Positions 26,031 through 33,387 of a stretch of 64,000 nucleotides of DNA are shown piece by piece. Source of the stretch: Arthrobacter ipis (GTDB lineage: Bacteria > Actinomycetota > Actinomycetes > Actinomycetales > Micrococcaceae); NCBI RefSeq assembly GCF_014694315.1, contig NZ_JAAOXD010000001.1:355697-419696 (forward strand), in the 5' to 3' direction. A model generated the notes under the pieces. It saw nothing but the letters and a program-made list of their open reading frames with translations, did not search any database and had not been told where the DNA came from. Within the stretch, counting starts at the first letter, position 1. Each line of letters begins with the position of its first letter. The position numbers were made by a program, and so were the translations under genes.

Positions 26031-26462
26031 ATGGACAAACAAAGCAGGGACGCCGAGGCGAGCGTTGTTGTCGCTGCTCAGCCGGAGCGGGTGTGGAAGG
26101 CGCTGACGGATCCGGCCGACGTCAAGGAATACTTTCTCGGCACGAACGTCACATCCACCTGGCGGGAAGGTGAGCCTGTGACGTTCGAGGGGGAGTGGCA
26201 GGGCAAGTCCTACCAGGACAAGGGGACCGTGCTGGAAGTCCGCCCCAACGAACTCCTGCGCATCACCCACTACAGCCCCTTGTCGGGCCTGCCCGACGAG
26301 CCGGACAGCTACCACAGCGTGGAATACGGCCTGGAGCCCGTGGCGGAGGGCACCCGGGTCAGCATTACCCAGGGCAACAACAAGAGTGATGACGAAGCCG
26401 CGGAGTCTGAGAAACTTTGGGGCATGGTGCTTGGCAACCTCAAGGAGTACCTGGAGGACTGA
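26031..26462 (+). CDS. SRPBCC-domain protein (AHSA1/START-like)
   Basis: A 143-residue protein starts at the ATG at 26031, with AGGAGG 7 nt upstream. It is a single START-like helix-grip domain: ASVVVAAQPERVWKALTDPADVKEYFLG, TWREGEPVTFEGEWQG and a C-terminal long helix ending in WGMVLGNLKEYLED (segments shown in part). AHSA1-like bacterial proteins bind hydrophobic ligands or modulate stress proteins; no specific role is visible. It stands alone after the damaged operon. Confidence 0.88.
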   Translation: MDKQSRDAEASVVVAAQPERVWKALTDPADVKEYFLGTNVTSTWREGEPVTFEGEWQGKSYQDKGTVLEVRPNELLRITHYSPLSGLPDEPDSYHSVEYGLEPVAEGTRVSITQGNNKSDDEAAESEKLWGMVLGNLKEYLED

Positions 26463-26485
26463 CCGCGCCGGTGGCGGCTTGCGGC

Positions 26486-26977
26486 TTACCGGTTCCGGCC
26501 AGCCTGCACCCTGCGACGGTGGGCAGCAGCGCGCAACTGGATGATCCGGGCTGCGCCCGCCATGGCTACGAGGACACCTCCGCCTACTGCCGCGATGAAG
26601 AGGGACATCCCGAGCGACACCGCGCCTTCAAGGCCGAAGAACTTCACCTGGACGAGTTCCTGGTTCTGCAGGATGAAGATGATCAGCAGCACCAGTACCA
26701 CCAGCGCCGAGGCCACCGCCGCCCAGATCATACCGGCGCGCGTCACCTGCCGTTCCGGCTCCGCCAGGCCGGGGCGCGGTGATGCGGCTCCGTCGTAGCC
26801 CGGGATCGCGGCCGTGCCAGGATGGCGGGCCGCCGCGCCGGTACCCGCCGTGCCGGTACCCGCTGCGGCCGGTGCAGGGTCAAGGGGCTCTGCGGCACCT
26901 GGCTGGCCTGGCGCCGGGCTCGCTGGCCGGGGCGTTTCCGGATCGGCCGGGTTTCCGCCCGGCTGGCTTTGCTGCAT
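26486..26977 (-). CDS. LapA-domain (DUF1049) membrane protein
   Basis: The 163-residue protein has a long Pro/Ala/Gly-rich cytoplasmic N-terminus (1-75), followed by two transmembrane segments (about 82-105 and 122-145) with the LapA signature IIFILQNQELVQVKFFG between them. A short basic C-terminal tail (RRRVQAGRNR) follows. The lipopolysaccharide-assembly-protein-A domain is widespread in actinobacteria without LPS, and its job there is unknown. Confidence 0.88.
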   Translation of the reverse strand: MQQSQPGGNPADPETPRPASPAPGQPGAAEPLDPAPAAAGTGTAGTGAAARHPGTAAIPGYDGAASPRPGLAEPERQVTRAGMIWAAVASALVVLVLLIIFILQNQELVQVKFFGLEGAVSLGMSLFIAAVGGGVLVAMAGAARIIQLRAAAHRRRVQAGRNR

Positions 26978-27227
26978 GCGGATGTTCCTTTCCTGACGGT
27001 TGGTCCAGGCTGACCGGCCTATGCATATCGCCGGCGCCCAGTCCGATCATAGGCACAGTCGGGCCGTATTAGTAAGCATGCTTGCAATATGCCCCCCGGG
27101 CGATCGGATCGTTTACTCATATGAGCTCCCGCCAAGCGTCATGGGGTGTTCTACACTCGGAGGTAGACATGCGGGGCGTACTTGTCCGAGGTAGTACACG
27201 GCCGCCCCGAAGGGAGGAGTACCCCCG

Positions 27228-28265
27228 ATGCGCCGCAACCGTGTTATCGCTGGAGCGACCGCTTTCCTCTTGGCCGTCACTGGCCTTTGGGCTGCGTCCC
27301 TCGCTATCGGCGGTGGGGAGGTGCCGCAACCAAGGACGACTCTCAGTCCGGGTTCGGTACCGTCCCCCAACAAGCCCAGGGTCCCGGCGCCGGATGTTCG
27401 GATCGCTGCTGTCGGTGACATGAACGGCGTCAGGAACATTGAGCCCAATAGCCCGTCCGGCCGGAACGGTGCGGCGATCACCCGGCTCGTGCAGAAAAAC
27501 CAGATTGACGCGTTCCTGGGGCTCGGGGACTTCCAGTACGACACCCCGCGGTGCGCTGACTACGTGAAGTACTGGACGCGGCTGTGGGGTGGCGCCAAGC
27601 CCAAGTTATACTGGGTGTCCGCCCCCAACCACGACTGGCAACCAGGCCGCAACGAAGACCTCGACAACTTCATGAATGGCCAATGCCCGGGTGCCCCGGC
27701 GAAGGCTGCGATCAACCGGCAGCGCGGATTCATCGGGAACGGGGATCCGTACTCGAAGGACTTCGGGAACTGGCACTTCGCGTTCCTGTCCTCCGCGCAC
27801 TGGCGGTACAACCCCGCGAAGGCCCAGGCGTTGACGAGATGGCTGGACAGCGACCTCGCTGCTGCCAAGGCGGCGGGCAAGTACCTGGCAGTCGTCTACC
27901 ACGAACCGTACTTCACATCGAACACCGGCGAACATAAGCGGGCCGCCGACCACAAGCCGTGGATCGACGTGATGTATAAGCACCGTGTCCGTCTGACCCT
28001 GTCAGGGTCACAGCACAACTACGAACGCTCATGTCCGGTGAACAACAGGGACCAGTGCGTCAGTGACGGGATGACAGCGTTCCAGGTATCCACGGGAGGG
28101 ATCGGACTCCGCTCCTTCACGAGCAGTCCGTCGTTCATCGTGAAGCGGTTCAGCAACACTCACGGTTTCCTTCGGATGACACTCCGGGATAACGGGTCTT
28201 TCAGCTGGAACTTCGTTCCAACGTCGGGCCCGGGCAAGGATGCGGGTACGCGTTCCGCGCCGTAG
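27228..28265 (+). CDS. Exported metallophosphoesterase-like protein with altered metal motifs
   Basis: The 345-residue protein has a Sec-type signal (MRRNRVIAGATAFLLAVTGL, cleavage near residue 27) and a Pro-rich linker. A calcineurin-like fold follows with GDMN (63-66), GDFQYD (100-105), APNHDW (132-137), YHEP (224-227) and GSQHNYER (260-267). Two positions normally His (GDxH and GHxH first His) are Asn66 and Ser261, so the two-metal site may be modified. GGAGG lies just upstream of the ATG. A hairpin follows at 28292-28329. It is the last host gene before the prophage attachment site. Confidence 0.82.
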   Translation: MRRNRVIAGATAFLLAVTGLWAASLAIGGGEVPQPRTTLSPGSVPSPNKPRVPAPDVRIAAVGDMNGVRNIEPNSPSGRNGAAITRLVQKNQIDAFLGLGDFQYDTPRCADYVKYWTRLWGGAKPKLYWVSAPNHDWQPGRNEDLDNFMNGQCPGAPAKAAINRQRGFIGNGDPYSKDFGNWHFAFLSSAHWRYNPAKAQALTRWLDSDLAAAKAAGKYLAVVYHEPYFTSNTGEHKRAADHKPWIDVMYKHRVRLTLSGSQHNYERSCPVNNRDQCVSDGMTAFQVSTGGIGLRSFTSSPSFIVKRFSNTHGFLRMTLRDNGSFSWNFVPTSGPGKDAGTRSAP

Positions 28266-28291
28266 TAAAAGCCACCGCCGCATCTCCCAGA

Positions 28292-28329
28292 AGCGGTCCT
28301 GACTGGCGTTTGCGCAGTTCAGGACCGCT
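28292..28329. terminator. Strong hairpin between the phosphoesterase gene and the tRNA remnant
   Basis: AGCGGTCCTGA (28292-28302) pairs with TCAGGACCGCT (28319-28329) over 11 bp. It lies downstream of the rightward phosphoesterase gene and also downstream of the leftward tRNA remnant, so it may originally have terminated both. Confidence 0.75.
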
Positions 28330-28337
28330 CTTGGCCG

Positions 28338-28379
28338 TGCCCCAGGAGGGAATCGAACCCCCGACCGGCGGATTAGGGG
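28338..28379 (-). other. Prophage attachment site attL: 3' half of tRNA-Arg(CCU)
   Basis: On the minus strand the sequence reads as the exact 3' half of a tRNA: anticodon CCT plus AA, anticodon-stem strand TCCGC, variable loop CGGTC, T arm GGGGG-TTCGATT-CCCTC, acceptor strand CTGGGGC and discriminator A. The bases 5' of the anticodon do not pair with TCCGC, and no D arm or 5' acceptor strand exists, so the gene is cut in the anticodon loop. This is the classic core of a tyrosine-integrase attachment site. The reconstituted tRNA should lie beyond the integrase, right of the window. Confidence 0.85.
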
Positions 28380-28518
28380 ATGCTGGTTATTGTCATCATT
28401 CGTCCTTAGCCAACATCCGCCAGTTTCCAAGGAATACGAGGGATTGTGCGCCCATTCCATTTCGAGACTGGTCGTTGATATTCGTTGTTTCCGGTGGGTA
28501 AGCGGTGGGTGGCTGGGC

Positions 28519-28764
28519 TTATGCGAAAGGATCATGTTCCGGTTCGGTCCACCACTCATCAGCCTTGTCCTTCCGCTGCCGCACCCACTTTACGAGGGCC
28601 TTGATGTCATCCTCGTGCAGCATGATCCGTCGTCGGCTGAGTCTGGTGTGAATGCCTGAGATCCGGCAGTAGTGTCGAAGCTGAGACTTCGACATGCCAA
28701 GTTCCGGGGCGACTTCCTCCGGCGTACGGAAAATGGGTACCGGTGCCGGCCTCTCCCTGGTCAC
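28519..28764 (-). CDS. Small helix-turn-helix protein
   Basis: Starting at the GTG at 28764, which overlaps the upstream stop by 4 nt, gives 81 residues: a short Pro-rich start, then a MerR/excisionase-like winged HTH (FRTPEEVAPELGMSKSQLRH, and SRRRIMLHEDDIKALVKWV). A longer in-frame reading to 28806 is possible. It is cotranscribed with the gene before and is probably a phage excisionase-type or regulatory DNA-binding protein close to attL. Confidence 0.75.
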   Translation of the reverse strand: MTRERPAPVPIFRTPEEVAPELGMSKSQLRHYCRISGIHTRLSRRRIMLHEDDIKALVKWVRQRKDKADEWWTEPEHDPFA

Positions 28765-28958
28765 CGGATGCCCCCTGGCGGTTCGGCCGGCAGGGCGTCC
28801 AGCCAAGCAGCTAGATCCTCGTGGCGGATGACGCCCTTACTGTTGGCGTAGCGGGCGGCGAGGTTGCCATCCGCCACCGCCTGCTTCAATGTCCTTACGC
28901 TGTATCCCGACTGCTCCGCAGCTTCATCGAAGGTATACGCGAGCTTCTGTATTGTCAT
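28761..28958 (-). CDS. Small excisionase-like HTH protein
   Basis: The 65-residue protein has a single HTH_17-type domain: LAYTFDEAAEQSGYSVRTLK followed by a basic wing (AARYANSKGVIRHEDLAAWL, shown in part). It overlaps the next gene by 4 nt and starts 26 nt from the divergent HTH gene at 28985, so the two promoters are back to back. Confidence 0.78.
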   Translation of the reverse strand: MTIQKLAYTFDEAAEQSGYSVRTLKQAVADGNLAARYANSKGVIRHEDLAAWLDALPAEPPGGIR

Positions 28959-28984
28959 GTTTCGATCCTAGATACGCTCTCCAG

Positions 28985-29221
28985 ATGAACGAACTGAAAA
29001 TGCTGACGGCTGCAGAGATGGCTGCCCGGCTGAACGTATCTACTGACACGGTTCGGCGCATGTGCCACGCCGGCAAATGGCCTCACAGCAAGATCGGCAG
29101 GCTCTTCAGATTCACTGAAGGGCACTACCAAGCCATCATCGCAACGCCACAACCCCCGGAACCGTGGACAAAAGAGCGGCGGGACAACATAGCAAGGATG
29201 CTGCGTCAACTGTCGAAGTAG
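28985..29221 (+). CDS. Small excisionase-like HTH protein
   Basis: The 78-residue protein has an HTH_17 domain (MLTAAEMAARLNVSTDTVRR, then GKWPHSKIGRLFRFTEGHYQ) and a helical C-terminal tail. There is no clear ribosome binding site. TAGATA about 10 nt before the ATG could be a -10 box, so translation may be nearly leaderless. It is divergent from the HTH pair on its left. Confidence 0.78.
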   Translation: MNELKMLTAAEMAARLNVSTDTVRRMCHAGKWPHSKIGRLFRFTEGHYQAIIATPQPPEPWTKERRDNIARMLRQLSK

Positions 29222-29502
29222 TAGTAGAGCTCGAAGTCCTATGCAGACATTGGCAGTTGTTGCGGGCGGCGGAATCCCGCAGGATTCCGGGCTGTTTGCA
29301 GTTGATCGCAGTTGTCAGTCCGCAAAAAGTCCGCAGGAGGTCCACAAAACGGCCATCCTGATCAGCTGAATGCTTTCCCATCAGGTCGTAATACCAGCCC
29401 TGCCGGCCGGGACGCCCGCCTGAGTAGCCGAGTGCAATTGCCAGGGAAAGACAGGTACTGAGTACTGATGTCCTGGTCTCCACCTGTCACTTAGGTTTAG
29501 CC

Positions 29503-29784
29503 ATGGGCGGAGACCAAGAGGACCGTGGAAGTGCCGATATTCCTCTACCTGTCGTGATGGGCTCTCAAGGGATGCCGCCAGCGGCACTGTTCGGCTTCGA
29601 AGACGGTGTGGCATGGGTGGCCGATGACGTGTTCGTGACTCGGCTTACTGGCGGGATCCTTCTCGTCGAGCGATGGGATGGACGGAGTGTGACGTCAGCC
29701 GTTCTCCGCCCGGACAACGAAGGTTTCCTCCGTGAACTGTGGGTGGCGCTCAATGCAGTTGCAATGAACGGGACGCCCGAATAG
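29503..29784 (+). CDS. Hypothetical prophage protein
   Basis: Up to 93 residues; an internal Met at residue 19 (MGSQGMPPAALFG) is an alternative start. The body is beta-rich and acidic (GFEDGVAWVADDVFVTRLTG, ILLVERWDG) and resembles no family I recognise. The gap before it (29,222-29,502) shows no gene. Confidence 0.5.
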   Translation: MGGDQEDRGSADIPLPVVMGSQGMPPAALFGFEDGVAWVADDVFVTRLTGGILLVERWDGRSVTSAVLRPDNEGFLRELWVALNAVAMNGTPE

Positions 29785-29787
29785 ACG

Positions 29788-30072
29788 TCAAGAAAGCGGC
29801 CGTTCCCTGAGGCCGTTCCTAAGGTTGTACGCCCGGTTCCTGGCCTTCTGCCTCTCCGTCCCGATCCGTGTGCTCCTGGCCCCCATAACAGGTGGAGGTA
29901 CAGGGGTCTTGCGGGACATTGCCTTGATAGCTTCGATGTCTCCACGACTGAATCGGATGTCGGTCGGGGTGATCCTGAGATGCGGCCACCCTGAGACGCG
30001 AGCATAGATGGTGCTCGGCGACAGCTTGAACATTTCCGCCACTTCCTTGACGGTGAAGACCTCGTCGTCCAT
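29788..30072 (-). CDS. Small HTH DNA-binding protein
   Basis: The 94-residue protein has an N-terminal excisionase-type HTH (VFTVKEVAEMFKLSPSTIYA, wing FSRGDIEAIKAM) and a basic C-terminal tail (ERQKARNRAYNLRNGLRERP). It is the fourth such protein within 1.6 kb of attL. It ends 3 nt from the hypothetical gene on the opposite strand. Confidence 0.78.
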   Translation of the reverse strand: MDDEVFTVKEVAEMFKLSPSTIYARVSGWPHLRITPTDIRFSRGDIEAIKAMSRKTPVPPPVMGARSTRIGTERQKARNRAYNLRNGLRERPLS

Positions 30073-30486
30073 GGGCCCTGATCTTAGCGTTTATGCCCCC
30101 GTCGCACTGGGGCCAAAAAATAAGCAACCTCCGCAGCTGGGGGGCAATTGCGGACGTTGCCACTGATAACGCTACCCAGCTCTCAGTTAGACACTCAACG
30201 TGATAAGCCTGCTGGTTCATCAGCCTGTCGTATCATCCGGTTACCGTCGCCGTAACGGGTCTCGATGTATCTATGGCTTCGGTAGGTGGCCCCGCTCCTG
30301 TCTGGGGGAATGAGCGGGCTACCGATTTATTGTCTACAAACGGAACGGGTTGCTCTCCTGGCTCTGCCCACGTTGCTTTGTCCTTCAATGATGTCCATGC
30401 CTTATCCTGCCACCGAGTTGCGCCGACCAGACATCCCCTGCGCCCTGGGGATGGTTCGGGGAAGCAGGAACGCCTCAGCGCTCTAA
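30073..30486. other. Non-coding stretch in the prophage left arm
   Basis: No convincing gene is seen on either strand in these 414 nt. A weak fold pairs CCCGCTC with GAGCGGG near 30,291-30,316. Short open stretches lack ribosome binding sites and recognisable domains. Confidence 0.5.
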
Positions 30487-30762
30487 TTTTCTGCGAACGA
30501 ACAGGCTGTACTTGACGCGTACGTAGACCACGCGCCTGGGTACCTCGCCTGCAAACTCGAAGACCGGCTCTACATCGCTTAGTTCAACCCCGGCCGGATC
30601 CTTGCTGAATGCGTGGCCAAACGGCAGATGCTGGCCAACATCCCGCTCGTTACTGATATCGGCAGCGATGTTGGCGGAACCAGCGAATTCGTCCTCATGT
30701 GCATGGCCTCGCCGTACAGGGACCACCCCGACTACCCGGAAGGCTGGGCAATCGAGCTTTGA
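30487..30762 (+). pseudogene. DUF6221 protein remnant
   Basis: The frame ending at the TGA at 30760-30762 translates to a C-terminal part with the DUF6221 hallmarks NPGRILAECVAKRQML and the ending SPYRDHPDYPEGW. Upstream, AYVDHAPGYLACKLEDRLYIA runs in the same frame (split here by a TAG at 30580-30582), and no start codon follows the previous in-frame stop. DUF6221 proteins are short actinobacterial proteins of unknown function, often in mobile DNA. This copy has lost its 5' end and carries a nonsense codon. Confidence 0.7.
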
Positions 30763-30842
30763 GAGCCCAAGGATCTACGCCCGAATCGGGAAGAACAGCG
30801 GGTTGGCCGCCGCCGACGCGCTTGGTTGAGAGACGGGCCCGC

Positions 30843-31259
30843 CTAGGGAACGAGCATGAAGTAAGGAGTTGAATCCGTCACAACGTTTCGCAGCAGATTA
30901 TCCATCGATGCCACGCGATTCGTTCCATTCGCTTCTGCCGAAACCAACACGGAAGCGTCCACGCCACCTAGTTTGGAACCTAGGTACTTCTCCACGACTG
31001 TGCAAATTTGGGTCCAGTCTGCCCCGCGGTAGTACGGCAGGATCTCGCCGTCCCGTATGAGTTGCAGGAACTTGAGCTCCGCGGCCGGTCCGATTTCACG
31101 GTCGATGAAGTGGCAGATTTCGGCGATAGTCAGGACCGGAAGAACAATCGGGCGAGGCAGCGACTCAACGAGGGCCGCGCAGCGTTCGTGATCGTCATCA
31201 GTGTCGACTAACGCTGCCACCATGACGTTCGTGTCGACGATCGTCATTTGTGCATTCAT
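30843..31259 (-). CDS. PIN-domain RNase, VapC-like toxin candidate
   Basis: The 138-residue single PIN domain has the acidic set visible as Asp9 (VDTNVMVAAL), Glu47 (TIAEICHFID), Asp101 (GGVDASVLVSA) and Asp120 (VASMDNLL), which coordinate Mg2+ in VapC-type ribonucleases. It is last in a three-gene operon with two 4-nt ATGA overlaps. In VapBC loci the gene before encodes the antitoxin. Here that gene has no known antitoxin fold, so the toxin role is inferred from the domain and gene order. Confidence 0.85.
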   Translation of the reverse strand: MNAQMTIVDTNVMVAALVDTDDDHERCAALVESLPRPIVLPVLTIAEICHFIDREIGPAAELKFLQLIRDGEILPYYRGADWTQICTVVEKYLGSKLGGVDASVLVSAEANGTNRVASMDNLLRNVVTDSTPYFMLVP

Positions 31260-31504
31260 GTCTTGTCCCGGTTCATGGACAGTGAGGACAGATCGGTCCG
31301 ATCAGTAAACTCCGAAAGGGCCCCGACGATCGTTGAACGCCGTCGACGGGCAGCCGGCGTGGCGCTGGCGGACGCACCACGTATGGAGATTCCGGGTGAA
31401 TCCTGCAGTTTCGCCGGCGAAATGGCCGAACCCGCTATCGAGGCATCGGCGTCGTCCGTGTGAATCGGCGTAGTCGTAGAGCCTGCGACCTTTGGAGACG
31501 TCAT
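31256..31504 (-). CDS. Small disordered basic protein, candidate antitoxin
   Basis: The 82-residue protein is Ser/Ala/Thr-rich in its first 50 residues, with no predicted fold, then has a basic cluster RRRRSTIVGALSEFTDRTDL that could form a helix. It overlaps the PIN gene and the preceding gene by ATGA each. Position and size fit an antitoxin whose flexible part wraps the toxin. It does not resemble VapB, Phd or RelB types that I know. Confidence 0.65.
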   Translation of the reverse strand: MTSPKVAGSTTTPIHTDDADASIAGSAISPAKLQDSPGISIRGASASATPAARRRRSTIVGALSEFTDRTDLSSLSMNRDKT

Positions 31505-31830
31505 GATGCAATGCCGCTTCTGAACTTGTTGAGGAACTCAGCGGGTCCGGCGAACCCCACCAACGTGAAACGGCAGTCGATGAAGTGGCATGACTCCAGT
31601 TCGATCGCACCTAGGACGGACCCGCGGCTCTGCGGGATCTCCCAGAGGATCGCGTCCAGATCGCCATCGAAGGTGCAGCCCTGCAGTGTGCCGTCACCTC
31701 CGGTCATGACGACCACCGCCGGGCCCATGATAAGGCAGTTCTCAAACGTTATGCCGGATATCTTTTGGTCGGTGACGGTGAGATCCGACAGGCGTACCAC
31801 TTCGCGTTCGATTCTCGGCGGGATTCTCAT
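31501..31830 (-). CDS. Beta-helix-like hypothetical protein heading the PIN operon
   Basis: The 109-residue protein shows a repeating short-strand pattern (VRLSDLTVTDQKISGITFEN, NCLIMGPAVVVM, TLQGCTFDGDLDAILWEI, SCHFIDCRFTLVGFAGP) suggestive of a pentapeptide-like or right-handed beta-helix. It ends in an amphipathic helix (FLNKFRSGIAS). Similar uncharacterised proteins occur in other actinobacteria. Its stop overlaps the start of the next gene by 4 nt, and GAGAAG lies upstream of the ATG. Confidence 0.75.
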   Translation of the reverse strand: MRIPPRIEREVVRLSDLTVTDQKISGITFENCLIMGPAVVVMTGGDGTLQGCTFDGDLDAILWEIPQSRGSVLGAIELESCHFIDCRFTLVGFAGPAEFLNKFRSGIAS

Positions 31831-31874
31831 GCGCTTGATCTTCTCACAGGGCAGCTACTTGGGCAGCCATCAAC

Positions 31875-32306
31875 TTATTCGGGCAGGAAGCCCGGCAGCC
31901 GCTTAGCCCACCGCACGTGTCGCAGGTCCTCGGGGCAGGCGTGAAACTCGATGATGTCCCACTCGGAATCCGTCAGCGGCCTAACGTTGGCCGTCGGCAA
32001 CCATGCTGCATGGAAGTGGCCTTCGTCGTCAGCCCACCGCACGTGGACCTGCTCGGCACTCCACCGGGACGCCTCGCCGTAAACCTGCGCGCTCCCGCCG
32101 TCGGACAGTGGCACAGCGGCCTCCACTCGCGGCCAATGCGGGTACTCCCACGACTTGATCAGATGGAGGCGCACAGGACCGGCCGGCGCCAGGTAGTCGT
32201 ACGTGACGCCGTCTTGCGTGAACGTGGGCATAGGCCCAATATAGTGACCCCGTCTGATCCCGCCGGACAGCATCCTCGCCACCGCGGCCGCATCCACTTT
32301 CACCAT
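31875..32306 (-). CDS. Hypothetical prophage protein
   Basis: From the ATG at 32306 it has 143 residues. A shorter start at 32231 (MPTFTQDGVTYDYLAPAG) is preceded by TATATT at a distance that would suit a leaderless transcript. Aromatic-rich blocks (LIKSWEYPHWPRVEAAVPL, VHVRWADDEGHFHAAWL, DIIEFHACPEDL) suggest a compact globular protein. The family is not recognised. Confidence 0.65.
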   Translation of the reverse strand: MVKVDAAAVARMLSGGIRRGHYIGPMPTFTQDGVTYDYLAPAGPVRLHLIKSWEYPHWPRVEAAVPLSDGGSAQVYGEASRWSAEQVHVRWADDEGHFHAAWLPTANVRPLTDSEWDIIEFHACPEDLRHVRWAKRLPGFLPE

Positions 32307-32344
32307 GCTCCGCACCATACGTGCTAGGGCGGACAACACAAGAG

Positions 32345-32377
32345 AGCCCCGCGCCACCCTAGGGGCAGCGCGGGGCT
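32345..32377 (-). terminator. Hairpin terminator after the small secreted protein gene
   Basis: AGCCCCGCG (32345-32353) pairs with CGCGGGGCT (32369-32377). Read leftwards it is followed by CTCTCTTG, and it lies 21 nt past the stop of the secreted protein gene. Confidence 0.75.
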
Positions 32378-32398
32378 ATATTGATCCGGGAGTTACGT

Positions 32399-32731
32399 TC
32401 AGCGAGTTTGTGCGTATGCGCTCCCCACGTTCTCGTACCACTCGCACCATGCCGCGGAAGGACGAGTCAACGTCCTCATCCACGGTCCATAAACGGTCCG
32501 CCCAGTTGAACCCAATTTCACCCAGTTGATGCAGAAAATTGCCACCCGAAACTCCCCGCTGCCGTTGAAACAGTAGGTCGAGCGACTATTGCCAGTGCCG
32601 CTGATTGGACAATTCCATGGTGCGGCGCTGGCCGGCGCAGCGGATGTTACCAGTCCCCCCAGGCCTAAAGCCAGCGCGAGAGCCCCCGCTGCGATACGCT
32701 TTCGGCCCTGTGCAGCTAACGAAATTTTCAT
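32399..32731 (-). CDS. Small secreted cysteine-containing protein
   Basis: The 110-residue protein starts at the ATG at 32731 with GGAAGG 7 nt upstream. A typical Sec signal peptide (basic start, LALALGLGGLVTSAAPASA, cleavage after ASA at about residue 35) precedes a 75-residue mature domain with four cysteines (NCPIS, YCFNG, FCINW, WCEWY), probably two disulfides. Exported prophage-encoded proteins like this are candidate morons expressed in the lysogen. Confidence 0.8.
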   Translation of the reverse strand: MKISLAAQGRKRIAAGALALALGLGGLVTSAAPASAAPWNCPISGTGNSRSTYCFNGSGEFRVAIFCINWVKLGSTGRTVYGPWMRTLTRPSAAWCEWYENVGSAYAQTR

Positions 32732-32959
32732 GATGCGCCTTCCGTGACTCGTTGGTCCACGAAAGCTACACAGCAAAAAACTAGCAATCAATGCCCTGAC
32801 CTGAAACGTCATCAGTTTTAGTGACAAGCACCTGGTCAAAGCCAGTTTTTGAGTTAGGTCTGGCTGTCACTTCGGATAAATGAGAGGTAGTGCGTCGTTG
32901 GAGTAACTTCAATCGCGAGCCACGCGTCACTCTGCGGCAGGCGGCGGTAGAGTGCTCAA

Positions 32960-33103
32960 GTGAAACTCGTCGGCGTCATACCCACCAAAGAAACCAGCAC
33001 CATCGAAGTCGAAGCAGCCTCCTACCAGGAAGGTCTGGCCGCGCTCGAAGCGAAGATCCCCGAGGGCTACCAGCTCCTGTCGATCCGCACGGAGAAGGGC
33101 TGA
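32960..33103 (+). CDS. Very small prophage protein
   Basis: A GTG start at 32960 gives 47 residues. The sequence (VGVIPTKETSTIEVEAASYQ, EALKIPEGYQLLSIRTEKG-like end) is acidic, alternates strand and helix, and keeps high third-position GC. It is followed after 2 nt by the membrane protein gene, so the two are probably coupled. I recognise it only as the kind of short protein common in Arthrobacter phages. Confidence 0.6.
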   Translation: MKLVGVIPTKETSTIEVEAASYQEGLAALEAKIPEGYQLLSIRTEKG

Positions 33104-33105
33104 AC

Positions 33106-33387
33106 GTGGCTGTAAAGAATCCGAAGAAGTCATCCGCTCTTGAAAAGACTCTGGTCCTGACACTCACAGGTGTCGCCGTCTTCGCTATCGCAGTCACCCC
33201 GAACGGGCATTGGCCCGCTGCATGGGGCAACTTTTTCGGGGCAATGGCCGTAGCCATCGGCGGCCTTCTTGCCGCTCTGGACGCATATGATGTCGTGTCC
33301 CACGAAACCCGCCCAGCATCATGGGCGTTCATAGTCGTCGGTGGGTTCGCCATCGCCGGCGCCTCCCTGCAGATGGCACTGGCCTAA
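33106..33387 (+). CDS. Small membrane protein, two transmembrane segments
   Basis: A GTG start at 33106 gives 93 residues: a basic N-terminus (AVKNPKKSSALEK), TM1 at about 15-33, TM2 at about 41-60 and a hydrophobic C-terminal segment (SWAFIVVGGFAIAGASLQMA) that may be a third. It could be a holin-like or superinfection-related protein in the prophage left arm. Confidence 0.7.
   Translation: MAVKNPKKSSALEKTLVLTLTGVAVFAIAVTPNGHWPAAWGNFFGAMAVAIGGLLAALDAYDVVSHETRPASWAFIVVGGFAIAGASLQMALA

Noticed and set aside
27113..27544. 143-codon leftward frame before the phosphoesterase gene
   Set aside because: It overlaps the signal peptide region of a well-supported gene and lacks start signals or a recognisable domain.
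28338..28379. Functional tRNA-Arg gene
   Set aside because: Only the 3' half is present; D arm, 5' acceptor strand and 5' anticodon stem are missing.
30475..30726. 83-codon leftward frame over the DUF6221 remnant
   Set aside because: The rightward frames carry the recognisable family pattern; the leftward one is its mirror.
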